Part shown: positions 18,064-27,609 of the stretch, in pieces | Layout: each line of letters begins with the position of its first letter | How positions within the stretch are numbered: the stretch's first letter is position 1 | Assembly (NCBI RefSeq): GCF_002885955.2 | Contig: NZ_POQS01000004.1 | Location: 434,943-498,942 of the forward strand | Length of the DNA: 64,000 nucleotides | From: Achromobacter pulmonis | Lineage (GTDB): Bacteria; Pseudomonadota; Gammaproteobacteria; Burkholderiales; Burkholderiaceae_B | Direction of reading: 5' to 3' | Position numbers and translations under genes: made by a program | The notes under the pieces: model-generated | Seen by the model: only the letters and a program-made list of their open reading frames with translations | Database searches by the model: none | What the model was told of the DNA's origin: nothing

Positions 18064-19077
18064 TCAGCCCGACAGGCCCGAGACCCAGGCCTTGAACACG
18101 TTGTCGGCCATGGCCTGGTTGCGCTCGCCCAGGCGATGCGCGCGGGCGCCGGACAGCGCGTCGGCCCGCAGCTCGCTGGGCGAGCAGCCGAAGCGCTGCT
18201 TGAACGCGCGGCTGAAATAGGCGTCGCTGGAGAAGCCGCAGCGATGGGCCGTCATGGCGATGGTCGAGGTGTTCGACGGGTTCGACAGCATGGCGAACGC
18301 GCGCACCAGCCGCCTTTCCTGCACATATCCGGCCACGCCGCCGTGGTCGGCGAAAAGCCGGTACAGGCTGGAACGCGAGATCGAGCACGCCCCCGCGATC
18401 CCTTCGGGATTCAGCGCCGGGTCGGCCAGATGCGCCTCGACATGGCGCCGCGCCCGCATCAAGGCCGTGGCCTTGCCCGCCGCGCGGGCCTTGGCCGGGC
18501 CGCCTTGCAGGCCGCCCACGCAGGCCGCGATCAGGCCCTCGGTCGCCGACAGGATGCCGCTCACCTGGCCGGCGTCGATCGAGCCAATGGAAGTGGACAG
18601 CGCGCGCAGGTATTCGTACAGCAGCGTGATGCTGCCGCCCTCCACGAACTGGCCATGCAGCCGTTCGGGCTGGCGGACCAGCCCGGCCATCGTGGCGCGC
18701 GGCAGGATGACCGATAGATTGCGCGTGGAGATGGGCGCGCGTTCCAGCGGCTGGCCCAGGTCCATGGTCAGCATCCGGGGCTTCTGGCCGGCGTGCGCGG
18801 GCGCATCGAACCGCAGCATCACGTGGTCCAGCATGTCGGCCCGGACCTTGCGGGCGGAACGCTCGAACACGAAGGGGTCCACCTCCATGTTGCTGAAGAT
18901 CATGCCGCCCAGATTGAAGCTGCGGACGTCGACGCGGAGATCCCGCCGGCCGTCGATCGTATCGATGTCGAACATCGCGCCCATGCGATCGCGCCAGATC
19001 TCGAACCTGGCCTCTACGGGCAGTGCCGAGGTCTGAAAATGCCGCTGAGGAATGCCCACCACGCTCCTCCGTTTCAT
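18064..19077 (-). CDS. AraC-family transcriptional regulator
   Basis: A 337-residue regulator with an N-terminal AraC-binding-like domain (about 30-210) and a C-terminal double helix-turn-helix (about 225-320). The HTH shows SISRSSLYRLFADHGG and GFSSDAYFSRAFKQRFGCSPSELR, the conserved second recognition helix and PSELR end. It is divergent from the autotransporter gene, with 190 bp between the starts, and is therefore a candidate regulator of it. The inducer is unknown. The gene ends close to the convergent channel gene. Confidence 0.92.
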   Translation of the reverse strand: MKRRSVVGIPQRHFQTSALPVEARFEIWRDRMGAMFDIDTIDGRRDLRVDVRSFNLGGMIFSNMEVDPFVFERSARKVRADMLDHVMLRFDAPAHAGQKPRMLTMDLGQPLERAPISTRNLSVILPRATMAGLVRQPERLHGQFVEGGSITLLYEYLRALSTSIGSIDAGQVSGILSATEGLIAACVGGLQGGPAKARAAGKATALMRARRHVEAHLADPALNPEGIAGACSISRSSLYRLFADHGGVAGYVQERRLVRAFAMLSNPSNTSTIAMTAHRCGFSSDAYFSRAFKQRFGCSPSELRADALSGARAHRLGERNQAMADNVFKAWVSGLSG

Positions 19078-19267
19078 TTTGTATCAGACGGAATGTAGCA
19101 CGCAGGGTTGCGCCCGCATGGCATTTTGGGACGCCGGGACAACAACCCGGCCGTCGATTGGGATGGACGTACTAACGGCCCGCTTTTCATCCGGCCTAGA
19201 CTCGTCCCGCCTGCTCGACCTACGCGCCGGCGACGCCCGGCTTTCGCCTTCCTGTCCGATTCCGCTT

Positions 19268-22200
19268 ATGTCCCGCACATCCAGATTCACCCGCCCCCTG
19301 CTTGCCGCCTCGATCGCCGCCCTGCCGCTGTCCGGCCACGCGCTCGACATCGTTCCCATCAAGAACAAGAACGGGCAGACCGCCTTCGAAGCCCGCTTCT
19401 TCGGGCCGGGCGACGGCCCCTTCGCCGTATTCGACGAAGGCCCGGGCGAATACTCCACCTTCACGCTGTCGCCCGAACAGAAACGCAAGATCGTCTCCGG
19501 CCTGGAATTGTGGGCCGAGATCGTCACGCTGCGGCCCGGCCACGTGCCGCCGGTCCTGCACATCGGCACCTACGACGAAGCCAACGCCGGCGCGATGAGC
19601 CCCGACGCGCCGGTCGCCGGCCGCGATACGCTCACGACCAGGCTGCTTGCCGCCATGGCGCGCGACGGCGGCCCCGAACCCAACGGCCATGCCAACATCG
19701 CCGTGGGCCGCCTCGACTTCGACGAGCTGGAACACGTGCCTTCGCAGCTGCCGCGCGACCCGTCCCGGCTCGATTTCTCCGGCGTCATGTTCCATGAGCT
19801 CGGGCATGCCCTGGGGATCCACAGCGGCGTGCAGGATGACCTCGAAGGCTCGCCCACGCCGCGTTTCGGCGAGCGCCTGAACCAATGGTCCGAGCACCTG
19901 CGCGACGACAACGGCAACCCGGCGCGCGCGGGCCAGGCCATCATGTGCAGCCAGTGCGACCACCCCTATAGCGCCGATGCCTTCGACGTGCGCAAGGACC
20001 AGGGCTATTTCTCGGGCCGGCACGTCGACGACGTGCTGGCCGGCGCCATGCCGGGCCTGCCGGTGCGCATGCTGTCGGCCGGCGTACTGGACGAGGACTA
20101 CATGAGCCACATCGAGCTGCGCAACAGCCTGATGAGCCACCAGGACTACCGCAACTACACGAACTTCATGGAGGCCGAACTGGCCGCCATGCAGGACATG
20201 GGGCTGCAGCTGGACCGCCGCAACTTCTTTGGGTTCTCGATCTACGGCGACGGCCTGACGCTGGACAACCGCAACCCGTACGCCGCCCGCAACGCGGCCG
20301 GCACCGCGTACGTTCCCGGCGCGTACAACACCGCCACGCTCGGCCTGGGCCTGCACATCTACGGCGAACGCAACCGCGTGACCCAGTCGGCCGACCTGCT
20401 CAGCGCCGGCGACGGCGGCGCCGGCATCCGCGTGGACGGCAGCGCCAACACGCTGGCCATCGCGCCCGGCGTCCGCGTGCACGGCAACGGCTGGAACGGG
20501 CGCGGCATCATGTTCAGCTACGGCAGGGACCAGGTGCTGATCCAGCGCGGCGACGTGCAGGCGCTGGGCCGCGACGGCATCGCGCTGGCCTTCGACTTCG
20601 GCAACAACAGCATGGGCTCGGCGTCGGAATACCGCGGCTCCTACATCCGCGAAACCGAGGACGGGCCGCTGCCCCTGCTGCCCGAACTGGAAGGCCCGCT
20701 GGCCAGGCGGGTCGACATCAGCGGATCGGTCGCCGGCCGCCGCGCCGCCATCTACATGTCCGACAACGCCCTGGTCGGCGAAATCAACGTGCTGCGCGGC
20801 GCCTCCATCCAGGGCGACATCGTTTCCCTGTACGGGCGCGTCGACGAACAGGGCCGACAACGCCTGACCTCGCTCAACTTCGGCAGGCAGGCCGATGCGC
20901 AGGGCCGCGCGCTGGACGCGCCGGACGCCGGCTTTACGTTCCGCTACGACGGCAATATCCAGGGCATCCGCAACCTGCGCGTCGGGCTCGCCGGCGGGCA
21001 GACTTCCCTGAACGGCGAACACCGGCTTTATTCGCTGGACATCGCGCCGGGCGCCACGCTGTCCGGCAACAGCCGCTACACCATGAACGACGCCGGCGCG
21101 TTCCGCAACCGCGGCACGCTCAGCCCCGGCAACTCGTTCGGCAGCATCGCCATCGCCGGCAACTACGTGCAGGAATCCACCGGCCGGCTGGTGCTGGAAA
21201 CCAACGCCAGCGGCGGGCGCGACACGCTTACCGTCAGCGGCCTGGCCTCCGTCGCGGGCGAACTGCACGTGGCCTTGCAGCCCGACTGGTACGCCGACGG
21301 CTGGACGGTGCGCTCCGCCGAGCTGTTCCAGCCCGCGCGCCAGGAAGGCGATTTCGACGTGCTGGTCGCCAGCATCGCGTCGCCCACGCTGCTGGTCGAC
21401 ACCCGCGACGACGCCGGCTCGCCGCAAGGCTACGCCTGGTCAGTCATGCGCGGCAGCGACGCCTACTCGCAATTCGCCCGCTCCGGCAACGGCGCGGCGC
21501 TGGGCCGGGCCCTGGGCCAGGCCTCCTCCGGACAACAGCTGCCCCTGCGCGACCTGTACCGCTCGCTGGACTTCTCCCGCATGGACGGCGCCGACGTCGC
21601 CACCGCGCTGGAACAGCTCGGCCCCGGCGCCTATGGCGCGCTGACGGCCGACGCCATCCAGCGCGACCACCGCGTGGGCGCGCTGCTGGGCACGCGCGGC
21701 CTGTTCACCGCCTTGCCGGCCACGCGCCCGTCCGGCTGGCAGGCCTTCGTGCAGCCCTACGGATACCACGCCACGCAGGACCGCCGCGAGGGTCTGGCCA
21801 GCCATCGCACCAGCGAAACCGGCGTGCTCGTCGGGCTCGAACGCAACACGCGCCAGGACTGGACCTACGGCCTGAACCTCAGCATCTCCGAACTCGACAG
21901 CACCAGCCGCTCGCCCCACAACGGCAAGGGTTCCAGCACGGCCTTCCAGCTGGGCGTGCACACGCGCTACCAGGCCGCGCAAGATCCGCGCCTGCATTTC
22001 GCCGCCTACGCCAGGGCGGGCGCCGAACAGGGCAGGATGAAACGCGGCGTCGGCTTCTCCGACTACCAGGCCAGCCACGATAGCGACTGGAACGGCGCCA
22101 GCTTCAACGCCGGCCTGGCCACCGCCTACGCCTGGCCGCTGAACCGGGCCGTTTCCGTCGGTCCCGTGCTGGGCCTGGACTACGTGCACGCCTATCGCCC

Positions 22201-22585
22201 GGGCGTGGACGAATCGGGTCCCGCGGCCAGCAGGCTGAACCTGTCCTCGCTCAAGGCCGACAGCCTGCAAAGCAGCCTGGGCCTCATGGCGCGCAGCGAT
22301 TGGCAGCTGAAAAACGCCCGGCGCCTGCAAGGCTACATGGCCGTCACCTGGGAGCATGAATGGCTCTCCCGCTACGCCACGCAACAGGCCCGCTTCGCGG
22401 CCTCGCCCGGCATCGCCTTCGGGCAGCGGATCGCCGTCGGCGCGCCGGACGCCATGGGCCTGCGCGCCGGCCTGGATTTCGCGCCGCAGCCCAACGTCGC
22501 GGTGCGCGCCAGCGTGGCGACCCGGCTGTTCAGCCCGGGCCAGCAGGACGTCGGGGCGGACGTGTCGGTGTCGTGGGCGTTTTGA
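19268..22585 (+). CDS. Autotransporter with N-terminal HExxH metalloprotease-like domain
   Basis: A 1105-residue type V secretion protein. It has a Sec signal peptide (about 1-25, ending SGHALD), then a protease-like domain with HELGHALGIHSG beginning at His176. A beta-helical passenger follows, with an autochaperone-like stretch (SPGNSFGSIAIAGNY) around 620-650, and a C-terminal beta-barrel of about 260 residues ends in Phe (SVSWAF). The HExxHxxG core matches zinc metallopeptidases, but the third metal ligand of metzincins is expected one residue further along than the His seen here. No clear ribosome-binding site precedes the ATG; it was chosen for the signal peptide. It is divergent from the AraC gene. 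Role in adhesion or proteolysis is inference. Confidence 0.88.
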   Translation: MSRTSRFTRPLLAASIAALPLSGHALDIVPIKNKNGQTAFEARFFGPGDGPFAVFDEGPGEYSTFTLSPEQKRKIVSGLELWAEIVTLRPGHVPPVLHIGTYDEANAGAMSPDAPVAGRDTLTTRLLAAMARDGGPEPNGHANIAVGRLDFDELEHVPSQLPRDPSRLDFSGVMFHELGHALGIHSGVQDDLEGSPTPRFGERLNQWSEHLRDDNGNPARAGQAIMCSQCDHPYSADAFDVRKDQGYFSGRHVDDVLAGAMPGLPVRMLSAGVLDEDYMSHIELRNSLMSHQDYRNYTNFMEAELAAMQDMGLQLDRRNFFGFSIYGDGLTLDNRNPYAARNAAGTAYVPGAYNTATLGLGLHIYGERNRVTQSADLLSAGDGGAGIRVDGSANTLAIAPGVRVHGNGWNGRGIMFSYGRDQVLIQRGDVQALGRDGIALAFDFGNNSMGSASEYRGSYIRETEDGPLPLLPELEGPLARRVDISGSVAGRRAAIYMSDNALVGEINVLRGASIQGDIVSLYGRVDEQGRQRLTSLNFGRQADAQGRALDAPDAGFTFRYDGNIQGIRNLRVGLAGGQTSLNGEHRLYSLDIAPGATLSGNSRYTMNDAGAFRNRGTLSPGNSFGSIAIAGNYVQESTGRLVLETNASGGRDTLTVSGLASVAGELHVALQPDWYADGWTVRSAELFQPARQEGDFDVLVASIASPTLLVDTRDDAGSPQGYAWSVMRGSDAYSQFARSGNGAALGRALGQASSGQQLPLRDLYRSLDFSRMDGADVATALEQLGPGAYGALTADAIQRDHRVGALLGTRGLFTALPATRPSGWQAFVQPYGYHATQDRREGLASHRTSETGVLVGLERNTRQDWTYGLNLSISELDSTSRSPHNGKGSSTAFQLGVHTRYQAAQDPRLHFAAYARAGAEQGRMKRGVGFSDYQASHDSDWNGASFNAGLATAYAWPLNRAVSVGPVLGLDYVHAYRPGVDESGPAASRLNLSSLKADSLQSSLGLMARSDWQLKNARRLQGYMAVTWEHEWLSRYATQQARFAASPGIAFGQRIAVGAPDAMGLRAGLDFAPQPNVAVRASVATRLFSPGQQDVGADVSVSWAF

Positions 22586-22596
22586 AGCGGTGCGGC

Positions 22597-22642
22597 AAAG
22601 GCAGGCGCAGCGTCGGGCTACGCCTGCCCTTGCGCTGCCTTT
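22597..22642. terminator. Stem-loop between convergent genes
   Basis: An inverted repeat (AAAGGCAGGCG at one end and CGCTGCCTTT at the other, plus an inner GGCAGGCG/CGCCTGCC pair) lies between the autotransporter stop and the convergent membrane protein stop. There is no clear T-run, so it is a possible bidirectional terminator only. Confidence 0.4.
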
Positions 22643-22660
22643 GGGCCGGCCGCTGCCCAC

Positions 22661-23878
22661 TCAATTGGCCAGCAGCCTCACCGTCTGCGGGTTGTAGCCG
22701 GCATACGCGCCCCCGCAAGCCGAATACGGCTGCACCGCCGCGGGCATGCCCGTGGCGCGGATCGCCAGGTCTTTGCCGCCGGCGCGGATTTCCTTGTAGC
22801 GCTCGGCGGCCACGGCCCCGTCGGGCAGGAAGTAAAGAAGCACGCGGGTCAGGCCGCCGTCCGGATCGTTCCTGCCGGCGGCGCCGAAGGCCGGCACCGA
22901 CACCGCCGCCTCGCGCCAGGCCTGCGGCGCTTCCTGGGTCTGCCAGCGCACGCGCAGCGGCTGCTCCAGGTCGAGCAGCATCGGGCTGCCGCCGCGCCCC
23001 GGGTCGCATGGCTGCGACAACAGGCTGCCCGCGGCATACGGCCCCATGTCGTAGGCCAGGCCATTGATCTCCACCCGGGCGATGGTCTCGGGCGTGTAGT
23101 TCTCCATCCCGACGATCGCCAGGCCCGGAATGCGAGCCGCCGCCATCCGGTCCTCGGTCATGCCCGAAAAGCGCGCCAGGGTCGGCGCCACCTCGACATG
23201 GTCGGCATAGTGGTAGTACTGGTACACCAGCAGCCCGGCCTCGCCGTATCCGTACGCGGGCAGCAGCTTGTCCAGTTGCGGATACGGCAGGCGGCGCAGC
23301 GGCAGCGAGGCAGCGCGCTTGCCGTCCGCGTCGGCGTATTGGTAGCGCTCGACTGTCTGCTTCAGGCGCGAGCCCTCATACGGAAACGCCGCGCCGGAGG
23401 CCGGCCCCGGATAACGGCGGAAACTGGAAAACGCCCGGTTCCCGGCCGAGGCCGGCTCCAGGTACGGCGAGGCGCCCATCGACGTCGAAGCCTGGCGCAT
23501 ATCCAGCCAGACCGTGTCCCCGCTCAGATTCACGTGCGTCTCGGCGATCGCGGGATGCGCCTCGCTGAAGCGGTCGCGCCGGCCCTGCTCGATGGCGTCG
23601 CCGACCGGCACGATCAGGAGCGCCAGCAGCGTCGGCAGGAAAAGCAGCGCGTGCACGCGCCCGGGCACATGGCCCCGGCCGCGCACCATGTACACGATCC
23701 AGGTCAGCGCCAGCACCAGCGCCAGGGGACCGCCGAACAACACGCCATAGCTGAGCAACGCCGCCATGCCCCAGCCCAGGTTGTCGCTGGACACGGCCAC
23801 CACGCCCAGGAAGGCCACCAGGCCCGCCAGGAGCAAGGAAACCGCGATGCCAAACCAATAGCCCCGAATGTTCTTCAA
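22661..23878 (-). CDS. Hypothetical membrane protein
   Basis: About 405 residues from a TTG start at 23878, which has GAAGAGGA about 8 bp upstream and places the first membrane helix (IAVSLLLAGLVAFLGVVAV) at the N-terminus. The open frame continues upstream in low-quality Arg-rich sequence that I do not believe is coding. Three N-terminal hydrophobic segments are followed by a large, probably periplasmic, soluble domain with many Tyr residues (YQYYHYADH) and a single repeated theme of beta strands. I do not recognise the family. It is convergent with the autotransporter. Confidence 0.6.
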   Translation of the reverse strand: MKNIRGYWFGIAVSLLLAGLVAFLGVVAVSSDNLGWGMAALLSYGVLFGGPLALVLALTWIVYMVRGRGHVPGRVHALLFLPTLLALLIVPVGDAIEQGRRDRFSEAHPAIAETHVNLSGDTVWLDMRQASTSMGASPYLEPASAGNRAFSSFRRYPGPASGAAFPYEGSRLKQTVERYQYADADGKRAASLPLRRLPYPQLDKLLPAYGYGEAGLLVYQYYHYADHVEVAPTLARFSGMTEDRMAAARIPGLAIVGMENYTPETIARVEINGLAYDMGPYAAGSLLSQPCDPGRGGSPMLLDLEQPLRVRWQTQEAPQAWREAAVSVPAFGAAGRNDPDGGLTRVLLYFLPDGAVAAERYKEIRAGGKDLAIRATGMPAAVQPYSACGGAYAGYNPQTVRLLAN

Positions 23879-24290
23879 CTGGACAGTCCTCTTCAATAGG
23901 CCCGGCCGCGCGCCATCGCGCCGCGCATCCGTTTCCAGGCTTTTCGGGGACAGTTTAAGCTCAGGCGGCAGCCGACGCGACTGCCCGCTACTTTTGCGCC
24001 GGGGCCGCGCACGCAACCCTGCGTGGTATTGACGTCGCTCTCCTCCTCCATTCCCATGGGCAGTCACGGGCTGCCTGATGGACGTGCGCGGCGGGCTGTG
24101 ACTCCCGCCGGCGTTCACGCCGCCGCCGATGCCCGGAGACGATGCACGGCCTGAGGGTCCTTGCCCTGGTCCAGCGCGTTCAACACGAAGTCGAATGACG
24201 ATAGCCGCGAGCTGAGGCAGTTTCTGGCGCTGGTGGACGAAGCGCAGGAGGACACAAACGCGTTCCGGGCCCGCTCAGGCGCGACCGGCT

Positions 24291-26501
24291 TCAAAAGTCC
24301 ATTGAAGCGGACAGCATGAACGTGCGCGGCGCGCCGAGCGCCAGGCTCGACAGCTGAGGCATCGCCCAATAGGCCTTGTTCGTCAGATTGGTAATGCTGG
24401 CTCGCAGCATGACGGGATGGTCGGCCACCCTGGTCGCGTAACGCGCGCCCACGTCGTAGGTCGTGTGCCCGGCGACCGACAGGGAATTGTCGGCGCTAAT
24501 GTATTGCTTGGACACGGACGTCGCATTGGCCGTCAAAGTCAGGCCCTGCACCGCCGGCACGTCCCACTCCACGCCCAGCTTGCCCTGAAGCCTGGGAATC
24601 CCTGTGGCCTGCCTGCCCTCGTTGGCGGCAATAGCGGCTTTCGTGACCTTGGCGTCGATGTACGCGACGCCGCCCATGAGGCGCACGCCCGGCATCGGCT
24701 CGCCGAAGAAGCCCCATTCCACGCCTTGATTGCGTTGTTTGCCGCCGAACGAAAATACGTTGGTGACGGGATCCACATAGCTGTTCGGCCTGTTTATCTC
24801 GAACAGCGCCAGCGTATGGGTGAAGTCGCCCAGGTCGACCTTGAGGCCGACTTCCTTCTGCTTGGTCTTGTACGGCGGAAAGAGCTGCCCCGCATTGGCG
24901 GCGGTTATCGGCGCGGTCTGGCCCTTGCTCAGGCCCTCGATATAGTTCGCGTAGAAGGAGACATTGTCCGTCGTCCTGATCAGCAGCGCGGCGGCCGGCG
25001 AGTTGGCGCCCGCGTCATAGCGGCCGGTCAACGCCCCGGTCGTCGGATTCAGGGTATCGCTGCGGACTTCCTGCCGACGCACGCCCAGGGTGAGCTGCAC
25101 GCGGTCTTCGGCGAAGGACAGGGTGTCGGCCAGGCCGTAGCTGACCAGGCGCGTCTTGCTGCGCAATATCGGCGGCCAGAAGCCGGCGGGAGCCGGCCCC
25201 CAGTCCGGGTCATAGATATTGGTGACCCAATCCGCCCCGGGCACCGAGCGGCGGCCATAGTCCCGCTGGTCGTCAGAGTAGTACGTGGCGTTGAGCACCC
25301 ACTGGTGCCCGATCGCGCCGGTCCGCAGCTTGCCCCGCAACCCGGCTTCGCCCGACGTCTTTTTCAGGTTCATGTTCAACTGGCCCATCGAAGTGCGCAA
25401 GTCGCCCGCGTCGTTGAACACCTGCGCCGACATGGCGCCGCTGTAGGTGTACTCCGTTCTGCTGGTGCCGATCGCCGCGTAGGCCATCAGGTTGTCGCCG
25501 ACGTCGAACTCACCGCGGATCATGGCCCCCCTGTCCTGGTTCTTCGCGTAACCCCAGTTTGGATTCAGCAGGGTGTCGGCCTTGGGCGGCCTGGGCACGC
25601 CGATGCCGGGCGCCAGGTTGATGCCGCGCGTCACGCCGTCTATGCGCTCATCGCTGTCGTACAGGTCGGCGGAAACGCGCACGCGCTCGCCGCGCCAGTC
25701 CAGCCCCAGCGCCGCCAACTGCGCGCGTCTCTTTTGATGGTCGATGGGGCCGTCTCCATTCCGGTACACGCCGTTAAAGCGCAGGCCGAACTGCTGGTTC
25801 TCGCCGAAGCGCCGGCCCAGGTCCACGTGTCCGCCGAACTGCGCGTCCGACATATAGGTCGCGCTCAGGCGCGTCAGCGGCTCCGCGCCGGCGCGCTTGG
25901 GCACCAGGTTGACGGTCCCGCCCACCGAGCCCCCGGGAGGCATGCCGTTCAGCAGGGCGGACGGCCCCTTCAGGACCTCGATGCGTTCGAACATGTCGGG
26001 CATGGTCCGGTAGTACGGGGCCATGCCGAACAGCCCATTGAACGACGTATCCGTCGTGCTGGCGTTGAAGCCGCGTATCGAGTAGGCCTCGCTCCATGCG
26101 CCCGCCACGCCATTGGTGAAAACCGACGGATCGGTCCTGGCGATTACGTCGGTGATGTCCCTGGCCTGCAGGTCCTCGATGTATTTTTCCGTATAGCTGA
26201 TGACGGAAAACGGCGTCTCCATGAAATCCTTGTCGCCGAGAAAGCCCACGCGGCCGCCATACGTGACCTGTCCGCCCGCGTATGGCGTCGCCGACGCCTC
26301 GGCCTGCCCCGAGACCGTCACCGCCGGAAGCGTCTTCACCCCCGTCTCGGCGGCCTCCTGGGCCAGCGTCGCCGGCGCGACGGCGCCCAGCATCAGGCCG
26401 GACAGGGTTGCGGTGAGACGGTTGAAGAAAAGTATGGGGTCTGCCCGCAGTGCTTGCGGCGAAGGCAGTGCGACGCGGCCGCTATGGCGACGTTTGCTCA
26501 T
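24291..26501 (-). CDS. TonB-dependent siderophore receptor
   Basis: A 736-residue outer-membrane receptor. It has a long signal region ending near TLAQEA, a plug domain (PFSVISYTEKYIEDL, then VLKGPSALLNGMPPGGSVGGTVNLVPKR, a classic plug signature) and a 22-strand-type barrel ending in ASMDF. No N-terminal STN signalling domain is present, so it is not of the transcriptional-signalling class. It lies 100 bp below the FecB-like gene at the end of the iron uptake operon and probably imports a ferric siderophore that the periplasmic and inner-membrane parts handle. The ligand cannot be named from sequence. Confidence 0.93.
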   Translation of the reverse strand: MSKRRHSGRVALPSPQALRADPILFFNRLTATLSGLMLGAVAPATLAQEAAETGVKTLPAVTVSGQAEASATPYAGGQVTYGGRVGFLGDKDFMETPFSVISYTEKYIEDLQARDITDVIARTDPSVFTNGVAGAWSEAYSIRGFNASTTDTSFNGLFGMAPYYRTMPDMFERIEVLKGPSALLNGMPPGGSVGGTVNLVPKRAGAEPLTRLSATYMSDAQFGGHVDLGRRFGENQQFGLRFNGVYRNGDGPIDHQKRRAQLAALGLDWRGERVRVSADLYDSDERIDGVTRGINLAPGIGVPRPPKADTLLNPNWGYAKNQDRGAMIRGEFDVGDNLMAYAAIGTSRTEYTYSGAMSAQVFNDAGDLRTSMGQLNMNLKKTSGEAGLRGKLRTGAIGHQWVLNATYYSDDQRDYGRRSVPGADWVTNIYDPDWGPAPAGFWPPILRSKTRLVSYGLADTLSFAEDRVQLTLGVRRQEVRSDTLNPTTGALTGRYDAGANSPAAALLIRTTDNVSFYANYIEGLSKGQTAPITAANAGQLFPPYKTKQKEVGLKVDLGDFTHTLALFEINRPNSYVDPVTNVFSFGGKQRNQGVEWGFFGEPMPGVRLMGGVAYIDAKVTKAAIAANEGRQATGIPRLQGKLGVEWDVPAVQGLTLTANATSVSKQYISADNSLSVAGHTTYDVGARYATRVADHPVMLRASITNLTNKAYWAMPQLSSLALGAPRTFMLSASMDF

Positions 26502-26601
26502 GGAATGCTCCGTTCGGTTGAGCTTGGATCGCCTGGAAACATCAGGCGACTGGGAATCATTTACATCTGGACCGGCAAAGACGCGCGCGGCGTCGAACGA
26601 A

Positions 26602-27609
26602 TCAGTTCCGGTAGGCCTGCATCACGTCGTCGATCATGAGTTCGAGCGATTTCACGCTGGCGGCCGTGACGTACCACGCCTGCGCGTCCGCAAAGACCAC
26701 GCGGCCGTTGCGCCACGCGGCGGTGTGGCGCAGCAACGGATTGCCCAGCGTCTCGGCGTCCATGACCGGACGGCGCTCCATCACGGCGCTGCGATCGACC
26801 ACATAGACGATGCCGGGGTTCGCCTGCTGGATGAATTCGCTGGATATCGGCTGGCCATGCAGGCCGGCCTCGGCCGACGGGCTGGCGGGCTTGACGCCCA
26901 GCGCCTTGAAGATGAAGCCATAGCGCGACTGCGTCCCGAACGAACTGAACGCGCCGTTGTTGTGCAGCACGATCAGCGCCGTCTCCGGCCGGCCGCGGAT
27001 GAGGTTTCTCGCCTGCTCGACCTTGGCGTCGAGTTCGGCGGCCCGCTGGCGCGCGAGGCCTTCCTTCTGGAAGATCCGACCCAGGGTCACGAGGTGATTC
27101 TTGACGATCTCGATGTGATCGGCCTGGCTGTCGCGATAATCCACGTCGAAATGGATGGTCGGCGCGATCTGGCTCAGCTCTTTGTAGTGGTTCGCCTGCA
27201 ATGACGTGATCAGGATCAGGTCCGGCTTGGCCGCATGCACGCGCTCCAGGTTGGGCTGGACGATCGCGCCCATGTCCTGCACCTGCGCATTCTTGTAGCG
27301 GGCAAGAAAGTGCGGCACGAAGTCCTTCGGCATGCCGGCGACCGGCACGCCCAGTTCGTCCAGAAAGTCGACCTCGTTCATATCCAGGGCGACCACGCGC
27401 TGCGGCAGCTTTTCGATGACGGTCGTGCCCAGCTTGTGCTGGACCGTGATGCTTGCGTAGGCCGGGGACGCCGGCTGGCCGGCGGCGGCCGGCGGCTGCG
27501 CCTGGGTCGACCCCGAGGCCTCCTGGCCGCAACCCTGCAGCGCGGCCATCGCGCTCATCGATAGGGCGAGCGATACGGCCAGCGCCCGCGGCCTTTGCGT
27601 GAGGATCAT
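26602..27609 (-). CDS. Periplasmic siderophore-binding lipoprotein of an ABC importer (FecB/FatB-like)
   Basis: A 335-residue lipoprotein with signal peptide and lipobox ending in Cys27 (ALQGC), followed by a Pro/Ala linker. The FecB/YclQ-like fold is shown by PQRVVALDMNEVDFLDELGVPV, PNLERVHAAKPDLILI and IYVVDR-type strands. It should carry the ferric siderophore to the FecCD-like permeases encoded just upstream. Its ATG at 27609 overlaps the stop of the ATPase gene (27606-27609). Confidence 0.9.
   Translation of the reverse strand: MILTQRPRALAVSLALSMSAMAALQGCGQEASGSTQAQPPAAAGQPASPAYASITVQHKLGTTVIEKLPQRVVALDMNEVDFLDELGVPVAGMPKDFVPHFLARYKNAQVQDMGAIVQPNLERVHAAKPDLILITSLQANHYKELSQIAPTIHFDVDYRDSQADHIEIVKNHLVTLGRIFQKEGLARQRAAELDAKVEQARNLIRGRPETALIVLHNNGAFSSFGTQSRYGFIFKALGVKPASPSAEAGLHGQPISSEFIQQANPGIVYVVDRSAVMERRPVMDAETLGNPLLRHTAAWRNGRVVFADAQAWYVTAASVKSLELMIDDVMQAYRN

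Noticed and set aside
24173-24313. Plus-strand open stretch (NDDSRELRQFLALVDEAQ and on) beyond the TonB receptor gene
   Set aside because: It looks protein-like, but has no start codon or ribosome-binding site and overlaps the receptor's 3' end; too weak to list as a remnant.
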